64,000 bases of DNA from DASRIA01 sp963816975 (GTDB taxonomy: Bacteria; Actinomycetota; Thermoleophilia; Solirubrobacterales; JBBDJG01): positions 1,302,001 through 1,366,000 of the forward strand of contig CAWFMD010000006.1 of assembly GCA_963816975.1 (NCBI GenBank). The letters run 5' to 3'. A model generated the notes under the pieces. That model saw nothing but the letters and a program-made list of their open reading frames with translations. It did no database searches and was not told the DNA's origin. The position numbers and the translations under genes were made by a program. Below are positions 59,195 to 64,000 of this stretch, piece by piece (the first letter of the stretch is position 1; the number at the start of each line of letters is the position of its first letter).

Positions 59195-60988
59195 CTACCC
59201 GGCCTCGGCCTTCGCCTTGGCCTCGGCTTTCGCCTTGGCCTTGGCCTGGGCCTGCGCGCGCTTGCGCACCGCGACGCGCTGGGGCTTGCCACGCGGGCCG
59301 CGCTGCTCGACGTAGAGCACGCTGCTCTTGCGCGACTTCGAGCCCTTGAACGCACGGCTGGTGCGCCTGTTGCCGGAGTAGTCCCAGGCTCGCACGTACC
59401 AGCGGTGCTTGCCGCCGCGCAGGCGAGACCTGGTGCGCGGGCGCGGGTCCTTCCCGCCGGGACCGTCCTTGTCCTTCACGGTTCTGACCACCCTGCCGTT
59501 GAGGTACAGGCGGTACATGCGGATTCCGCTGGTATCGCGTGAGCGCTGCCACTTGAAGCCGAGAGCCCGCTTCCTCGTGGCGAGGCGGTAGCGTGGGCGG
59601 ATCAAGGAGAAGGCGGACGGCGGAGTCCGGTCGCGCGAAGGCCCTGTCGGCGGCGAGGACGCCCCGAGCGCGCGCGCGACGTCGAGCCGGCCGCCACTGA
59701 CGGTCTTGCCCGCGAGCGTGGGGAGCGGGTCTGCGCTCGATAGCAGCGCTCCCTTGATCTGGTCCACCGTCGCCTGTGGGTACTTCGACAGGTAGAGCGC
59801 CGCGGCGCCGGCCACGAAGGGGGCAGCCATCGACGTCCCGCTGAAGGCCGCGTATCCGGTCGGGTCGGCAAGCGTCGGGACCGTCGAATAGACATCGTCG
59901 CCGGGTGCTCCGAGATCGACGGACTTGGCGCCGTAGTTGGAGAAGTCGAGCAGCCGGTCGGACCGGTCGGTGGCCGCCACCGACACGACGTTCGGCAGGT
60001 CGAACGCCGCGGGGTAGTCGGGCCGCACGTCGGCGTTGACGCCGTCGTTGCCGGCGGCCGCGACGACCAGCGTGCCGCGGTCGCCCGCGCGCTTGATCGA
60101 TCCATAGAGCGCCTGGCTGAAGGAAGGCCCGCCCCAGCTCGCATTCACGACGCGCGCCCCGTGATCGACCGCGTAGTCGATCGCGTTGGCCGCGTCGGCC
60201 GTGTTTCCCTCTCCGTTTTCGTCGAGGAACTTCAGCGCCATGATGCTCGCGTCCCAGTCCACGCCCGCGATGCCGAGCGCGTTGTTGCCCTGAGCCCCGA
60301 TGATGCCGGCCACGTGGGTCCCGTGGCCGCCGTCGTCGTCGGGGTTGTTGTCGTTTCCGAAGAAGTCCGCTCCATATATGTCGTCGTTGAAGCCCGATCC
60401 GTCGTCGTCGGCACCGTTCAGCGGCTCACCGGGGTTCTTCCAGGCGTTGCCGGCCAGGTCGGGGTGCTTGTAGGAGACGCCCGTATCGACCACTGCGACG
60501 ATCACGGCGCTGCCGGTCGTGACATCCCAGGCTGCCGTCGCGGAGATGTCGGCGCCCACCCGGCCGTCGAAGTGCCCGAGGTTGCGCAGGCCCCACTGCT
60601 CGCCGAAGCTCCGGTCGTTCGGGATCCGGTTCGCCCGCAGGACGTAGTTCGGTTCGACGAACTCGACCGCCGGGTTGCGCTCCAGCCGCGCGGTGGCGTC
60701 CTGGGCCGTGGCGGGGTCGACTGTCACGACGGCCGCGTCCACCGACTGGATGCGCTCGCCAACCTCGCCGCGGGCCTTCTGCACGGCGCGCTGCTCCTGC
60801 CAATCGGTGGCGGAGGGCGAAAAACCCACGATCAGCTCGCCCGGCACCGCCTCCGCTTGATCGTCCACGGCGATGCTGCGCTCGACGCCGAACACGGCGA
60901 GCGTGGCGAGGGCCAGGAGCAGCGACACGGCGATCAGCGCAGGGTGCGCATGGCGAGGCCGGCTGCCTGTCAGGGGGACGTTGGGCAT
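59195..60988 (-). CDS. Secreted subtilisin-like serine protease (S8) with Ala/Lys tail
   Basis: 597 residues from ATG 60988. Membrane/signal segment ALIAVSLLLALATLAVFGV, inhibitor-like propeptide (GELIVGFSPSATD), and the S8 triad: Asp in VIVAVVDTGVSYKHPD, His in GGHGTHVAGIIGAQ and Ser in SGTSMAAPFVAGAAAL. A C-terminal beta domain (YRLYLNGRVVRTVKDKDG) precedes a tail of alternating Ala-Lys/Glu (AQAQAKAKAKAEAKAKAEAG) that could bind cell-wall polymers. GTG 60997 is an alternative start. Divergent from tilS. Confidence 0.93.
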   Translation of the reverse strand: MPNVPLTGSRPRHAHPALIAVSLLLALATLAVFGVERSIAVDDQAEAVPGELIVGFSPSATDWQEQRAVQKARGEVGERIQSVDAAVVTVDPATAQDATARLERNPAVEFVEPNYVLRANRIPNDRSFGEQWGLRNLGHFDGRVGADISATAAWDVTTGSAVIVAVVDTGVSYKHPDLAGNAWKNPGEPLNGADDDGSGFNDDIYGADFFGNDNNPDDDGGHGTHVAGIIGAQGNNALGIAGVDWDASIMALKFLDENGEGNTADAANAIDYAVDHGARVVNASWGGPSFSQALYGSIKRAGDRGTLVVAAAGNDGVNADVRPDYPAAFDLPNVVSVAATDRSDRLLDFSNYGAKSVDLGAPGDDVYSTVPTLADPTGYAAFSGTSMAAPFVAGAAALYLSKYPQATVDQIKGALLSSADPLPTLAGKTVSGGRLDVARALGASSPPTGPSRDRTPPSAFSLIRPRYRLATRKRALGFKWQRSRDTSGIRMYRLYLNGRVVRTVKDKDGPGGKDPRPRTRSRLRGGKHRWYVRAWDYSGNRRTSRAFKGSKSRKSSVLYVEQRGPRGKPQRVAVRKRAQAQAKAKAKAEAKAKAEAG

Positions 60989-61049
60989 TGGTGGCACGAT
61001 CGGCTTTCATTCCAGTCGCCCGAATCGCCACCGCCCTTAGATACGAGAT

Positions 61050-62408
61050 ATGTCTACCAACGCAATCGAACGCGTGACGGGTGCGCTGCGCAGCACCGGA
61101 GCGCTCTCGTCCGGGGCCCGCGTGCTGGTCCTGCTGTCGGGAGGGGCGGACTCCGTGTGCCTGCTGCACTCGCTGGCGCACGAGCTCGGGACCGACCGCG
61201 TCGAGGCCCTGCACGTGAACCACGGGCTGCGCGCCGCCGGTGAGGACGACGAGCACTTCTGCCGAGCGCTGTGCGAGCGGCTCGGCGTGCGGGTGCACGT
61301 CGAGCGGGTGCAGCTCGCGCGTGCCGGGAACCTCGAAGCGCGTGCGCGCGACGCGCGTTACGCGGCCGCCGAGGCGGTCAGGCAGCGGGCGGCGCTCGAT
61401 CTCGTGGCCACCGCGCACACCGGGTCCGACCAGGCGGAGACCGTGCTCTACCGGCTCGTGGCGTCGCCCGGCCGGCGGGCACTGCTCGGCATGGCGCCGC
61501 GGCGGGACCGGATCGTGCGGCCCCTGCTCGAGGTGACCGGCGCGGATACGCGCGCGTACTGCCGGGAGGCGGGGCTCTCGTGGCGCGAGGACGAGACGAA
61601 CCAGGACCGCTCCATCGCGCGTAACCGGCTGCGGCTCGACATCCTCCCGGCGCTGCGCGAGATCCACCCGGCGGCCGAGTCCAATGTGCTGGCGACGGCC
61701 GCGCAGCTGAGGGACGAGCACGAGATCCTCGAGCGCGCCGTGGACGAGGCGCTCGCACGCGCCGGGGCGGGCGGGCAGCCGCCCACGGTCGAGGCCGGGC
61801 GCTTGGCCGCCGAGCCCCCGGCGCTGCGCCGGCTGGTGCTGCGGCGGCTGGCGGAGACCGCGGCGGCCGGCCCCGTGTCGCTGGGAATCGCGCGGCTGGG
61901 CGAGATCGAGCGGCTCGCGCAACGGGGCGGGAGTGGCGTCGTGGACCTCGGCGGGGGCGTGCGCGCCGTCGCCGAGTACGGGGTCGTGCGGTTCCTGCGC
62001 GATCCGGACGCCCCGGCGCCCGCAGCGGTCACGTTGCCGGTCCCCGGAAGCTGCCGGTTCGGAGCATGGGAGCTGGAGTGCGTGGAGGGGCCGCCGCCGG
62101 CCGCCGAGCGCGGCTCCCTGGACGAGCCGGTGCTCGACGCGGGCCGCCTCGCGCCGGCGCTGATCGTCCGGTCCTGGCGCGCCGGCGATCGGATGCAGCC
62201 GTTGGGCCTCGGCGGCTCGAAGTCCCTCCAGGACGTGTTCGGCGACCGCAAGGTCCCCCGATCCCTGCGCCACTCCCTGCCGGTGGTCGTCTCCGGTGAC
62301 GAGATCGCATGGGTGGCGGGAGTCGCCGTGTCCGACCTCTTCAAGCAGGATCAGCAGACCGCGGCGACCATCCGCCTGCGGGCACGCGCGGTGTCGGCCC
62401 CCGACTAG
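61050..62408 (+). CDS. tilS: tRNA(Ile)-lysidine synthase
   Basis: 452 residues. P-loop LSGGADSVCLLHSL at about 29-42, VNHGLR, ATAHTGSDQAET and the C-terminal TilS domains (VRSWRAGDRMQPLGLGGSKS, LQDVFGDRKVPRSLRHSLPV). Converts C34 of the CAU-anticodon tRNA-Ile to lysidine, essential for reading AUA. Next gene is hpt, and ftsH follows, the common tilS-hpt-ftsH order. Confidence 0.96.
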   Translation: MSTNAIERVTGALRSTGALSSGARVLVLLSGGADSVCLLHSLAHELGTDRVEALHVNHGLRAAGEDDEHFCRALCERLGVRVHVERVQLARAGNLEARARDARYAAAEAVRQRAALDLVATAHTGSDQAETVLYRLVASPGRRALLGMAPRRDRIVRPLLEVTGADTRAYCREAGLSWREDETNQDRSIARNRLRLDILPALREIHPAAESNVLATAAQLRDEHEILERAVDEALARAGAGGQPPTVEAGRLAAEPPALRRLVLRRLAETAAAGPVSLGIARLGEIERLAQRGGSGVVDLGGGVRAVAEYGVVRFLRDPDAPAPAAVTLPVPGSCRFGAWELECVEGPPPAAERGSLDEPVLDAGRLAPALIVRSWRAGDRMQPLGLGGSKSLQDVFGDRKVPRSLRHSLPVVVSGDEIAWVAGVAVSDLFKQDQQTAATIRLRARAVSAPD

Positions 62409-62430
62409 CAAACGCGGCCAGCCCCACCAC

Positions 62431-62446
62431 TAGACTGGCCGGCATG
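62431..62446 (+). promoter_or_regulatory. TAGACT hexamer 7 bases before the hpt ATG
   Basis: TAGACT (62431-62436) lies 7 bases before ATG 62444, the same leaderless spacing as at 57621. Confidence 0.5.
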
Positions 62447-63004
62447 GCATCCCAGCCCCGTCCGGGGGAGGTGGTCGTCGAGGCGGACCAGCTCCAACGC
62501 CGAGTCGCCGAGCTCGGCGCGGACGTCTCGCGCGACTACGCCGGTCGCGACCTCTTCATGATGGGCGTCCTGAAGGGCGCGGTGTTCTTTCTCGCGGACC
62601 TGATGCGCGCGGTGCACGTGCCCTGCGAGCTGGACTTCATGGCGGTGTCGAGCTACGGGTCGCTGACGGACTCCTCGGGGGTGGTGCGGATCCTGAAGGA
62701 CCTCGACTCCTCGATCGAGGGCAAGGACGTGCTGATCGTGGAGGACATCGTGGACTCGGGCCTCACGCTCAACTACCTGCTGCGCAACCTGCGGGGCCGG
62801 AATCCGCGCTCGCTCGAGGTCTGTGCCCTGCTCGTGAAGCCGGCCCGCCGGAAGATCGAGCTTCCGATCCGGTATGTGGGGTTCGAGATACCCAACCGGT
62901 TCGTGGTCGGCTACGGGCTCGACCTGGACCAGCGCCACCGGAATCTGCCCTACGTCGCCGCGATCGACGGCGGGGCGGGTGACGGGCAGCTGCACGCCGC
63001 CTGA
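62444..63004 (+). CDS. hpt: Hypoxanthine phosphoribosyltransferase
   Basis: 186 residues; salvages hypoxanthine/guanine with PRPP. The PRPP motif is VLIVEDIVDSGLTL, PPi loop VLKGAVFFLADLMR, and the metal/purine end VGYGLDLDQRHRNLPYV. ATG 62444. Lies between tilS and ftsH, the conserved order. Confidence 0.96.
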   Translation: MASQPRPGEVVVEADQLQRRVAELGADVSRDYAGRDLFMMGVLKGAVFFLADLMRAVHVPCELDFMAVSSYGSLTDSSGVVRILKDLDSSIEGKDVLIVEDIVDSGLTLNYLLRNLRGRNPRSLEVCALLVKPARRKIELPIRYVGFEIPNRFVVGYGLDLDQRHRNLPYVAAIDGGAGDGQLHAA

Positions 63005-63081
63005 GCCCGCCTTTCCATCGGGTCCGGCAGGAGGTCAAGAAGGGCCGCAGAATGCCCGATATTGACCGAATGATCCGGCGC

Positions 63082-63109
63082 TTGAGCGCCGTCGTAATCG
63101 CCCTATACC
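63082..63109 (+). promoter_or_regulatory. Candidate ftsH promoter (TTGAGC-16-TATACC)
   Basis: TTGAGC (63082-63087) and TATACC (63104-63109) with a 16-base spacer lie about 70 bases before the ftsH start. TAGGCT at 63125 is a second candidate -10. Confidence 0.45.
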
Positions 63110-63179
63110 GCATAAGTCCCCTGCTAGGCTTGTTCGCGGCCGGTCAGCGGTTGCGCATGCCTTCATTCTCGCGGAAAAC

Positions 63180-64000
63180 ATGAGCAGATTCCTCAAAAAC
63201 GCGACCTTCCCGATCCTCATCGTGGTGGTGCTCGCGTTCTTCGCTCAGCGCTTCCTCGGGCAGAGCGACGAGAAGCCCAAGCCCAACTTCGGGCAGTTCC
63301 TCACGCAGGTCGAGAACGGCCAGGTCAAGAGCGTCACGATCAAGACGCGCGACAACACCCTCGACGTGACCGCGATCGACGGCAAGACCAAGTACACGAC
63401 CGGCTACCCCGACAACTATGAGCAGCAGCTGGTCCGCGACCTGCGCAAGCACGAGGTCGCACTCTCCGTGAAGGGCAAGGGAGGGTCCAACTGGCTCTCG
63501 CTGCTGACCTACATCCTGCCGTTCATCCTGCTGCTCGCGTTCTGGATATTCCTGATGAACTCCGTGCAGGGAGGCGGCTCGCGCGTCATGAGCTTCGGGA
63601 AGTCGCGGGCCAAGCGATTGTCGGTCGACTCACCGAAGGTCACCTTCCGCGACGTGGCCGGAGTCGACGAGGCCGTCGAAGAGCTGCACGAGATCAAGGA
63701 GTTCCTCGAGAACCCCAAGAAGTTCCAGGCACTGGGCGCGCGCATCCCCAAGGGAGTCCTGCTCTACGGGCCGCCCGGCACCGGCAAGACGCTGCTCGCG
63801 CGCGCGGTCGCCGGCGAGGCCGGAGTGCCCTTCTTCTCGATCTCCGGCTCGGATTTCGTCGAGATGTTCGTCGGCGTGGGCGCATCCCGCGTGCGCGACC
63901 TGTTCGAGCAGGCCAAGCAGAACTCTCCCTGCATCATCTTCATGGACGAGATCGACGCGGTCGGCCGGCACCGCGGCGCGGGTCTGGGCGGCGGCCACGA
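63180..64000 (+). CDS. ftsH: ATP-dependent zinc metalloprotease FtsH, 5' part
   Basis: Membrane protease that degrades misfolded and short-lived membrane proteins. The frame starts MSRFLKNATFPILIVVVLAF and is open to the right window edge (273 codons), so the end is missing. Visible are two membrane spans (the second LSLLTYILPFILLLAFWIFL), the periplasmic domain with FGQFLTQVENGQVKSV, and the AAA core: Walker A LLYGPPGTGKTLLA, pore loop FVEMFVGVGASRVRD, Walker B CIIFMDEIDAVG. The zinc motif lies outside the window. Confidence 0.96.
   Translation, partial: MSRFLKNATFPILIVVVLAFFAQRFLGQSDEKPKPNFGQFLTQVENGQVKSVTIKTRDNTLDVTAIDGKTKYTTGYPDNYEQQLVRDLRKHEVALSVKGKGGSNWLSLLTYILPFILLLAFWIFLMNSVQGGGSRVMSFGKSRAKRLSVDSPKVTFRDVAGVDEAVEELHEIKEFLENPKKFQALGARIPKGVLLYGPPGTGKTLLARAVAGEAGVPFFSISGSDFVEMFVGVGASRVRDLFEQAKQNSPCIIFMDEIDAVGRHRGAGLGGGH

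Noticed and set aside
24..63998. Many long antisense and out-of-frame open frames with Arg/Pro/Ala-rich translations
   Set aside because: They are shadows caused by high GC content; all lie over genes with recognised domains.

Overview
The window is very GC-rich, densely packed DNA from an actinobacterium. The evidence is GTG and TTG starts, many 1-8 bp start/stop overlaps, an actinobacterial-type integration host factor, a WS/DGAT acyltransferase, MlaE/YrbE-type permeases and a PucR regulator. The mix of small secreted and membrane proteins suggests the Thermoleophilia/Solirubrobacterales lineage, but that is inference and no rRNA or tRNA is present to settle it. There is no prophage, transposase or CRISPR array.

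Layout. 1-3 kb: 3' end of metE, a metallo-beta-lactamase gene remnant and a WS/DGAT wax ester/triacylglycerol synthase. 3.3-7.8 kb: nitrogen block (amt, glnB, glnA, PucR regulator); amt and glnB are broken by several single-base insertions. 7.8-10.6 kb: two-subunit 2-oxoacid:ferredoxin oxidoreductase. 11.3-18.1 kb: two MlaE-type permeases and an MlaF-type ATPase, an MMPL/RND exporter, a thioredoxin-like protein and a B3/4-domain protein. 19.3 kb: integration host factor. 20-22.5 kb: divergent pair of a serine-palmitoyltransferase-like enzyme and a GNAT-fold protein. 22.9-25.6 kb: ThiXYZ-type transporter under a clear TPP riboswitch. 25.6-27.9 kb: MoxR/VWA pair. 28-31.8 kb: a beta-propeller secreted protein flanked by a 33-bp direct repeat, then cell-wall hydrolases. 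31.9-35 kb: coupled operon of an ArsA-like ATPase, a small Cys protein, a membrane protein and an epimerase. 35-38 kb: secreted glucuronyl-epimerase-like protein and two surface proteins sharing a C-terminal two-Cys motif. 38-42 kb: aldo/keto reductase, TerC, cation/H+ antiporter. 42.3-46.8 kb: fatty-acid beta-oxidation genes and a sirtuin. 47.7-50.1 kb: a 796-residue multi-domain cell-wall hydrolase. 50.6-57.6 kb: a lipid cluster. 57.6-64 kb: zinc ribbon, MerR-cyclase fusion, subtilisin, tilS, hpt and the start of ftsH.

The most interesting part is 50.6-57.6 kb. Two phasin-like helical proteins are followed by an SDR protein, a PlsC-type acyltransferase, a full-length alcohol-forming fatty acyl-CoA reductase and an alkyl-DHAP-synthase-type flavoprotein in one tight + strand run. 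This matches three steps of the eukaryotic ether-lipid pathway (acyl-DHAP, fatty alcohol, alkyl-DHAP) and could be an actinobacterial ether-lipid operon. With the WS/DGAT near 2 kb, the same fatty alcohols could also become wax esters.

A second theme is transcription: at least seven genes have a TANNNT hexamer 6-7 bases before the start codon, pointing to common leaderless mRNAs. A third is sequence quality: the repairable frameshifts are all +1 insertions, which looks more like base-calling error than gene decay.
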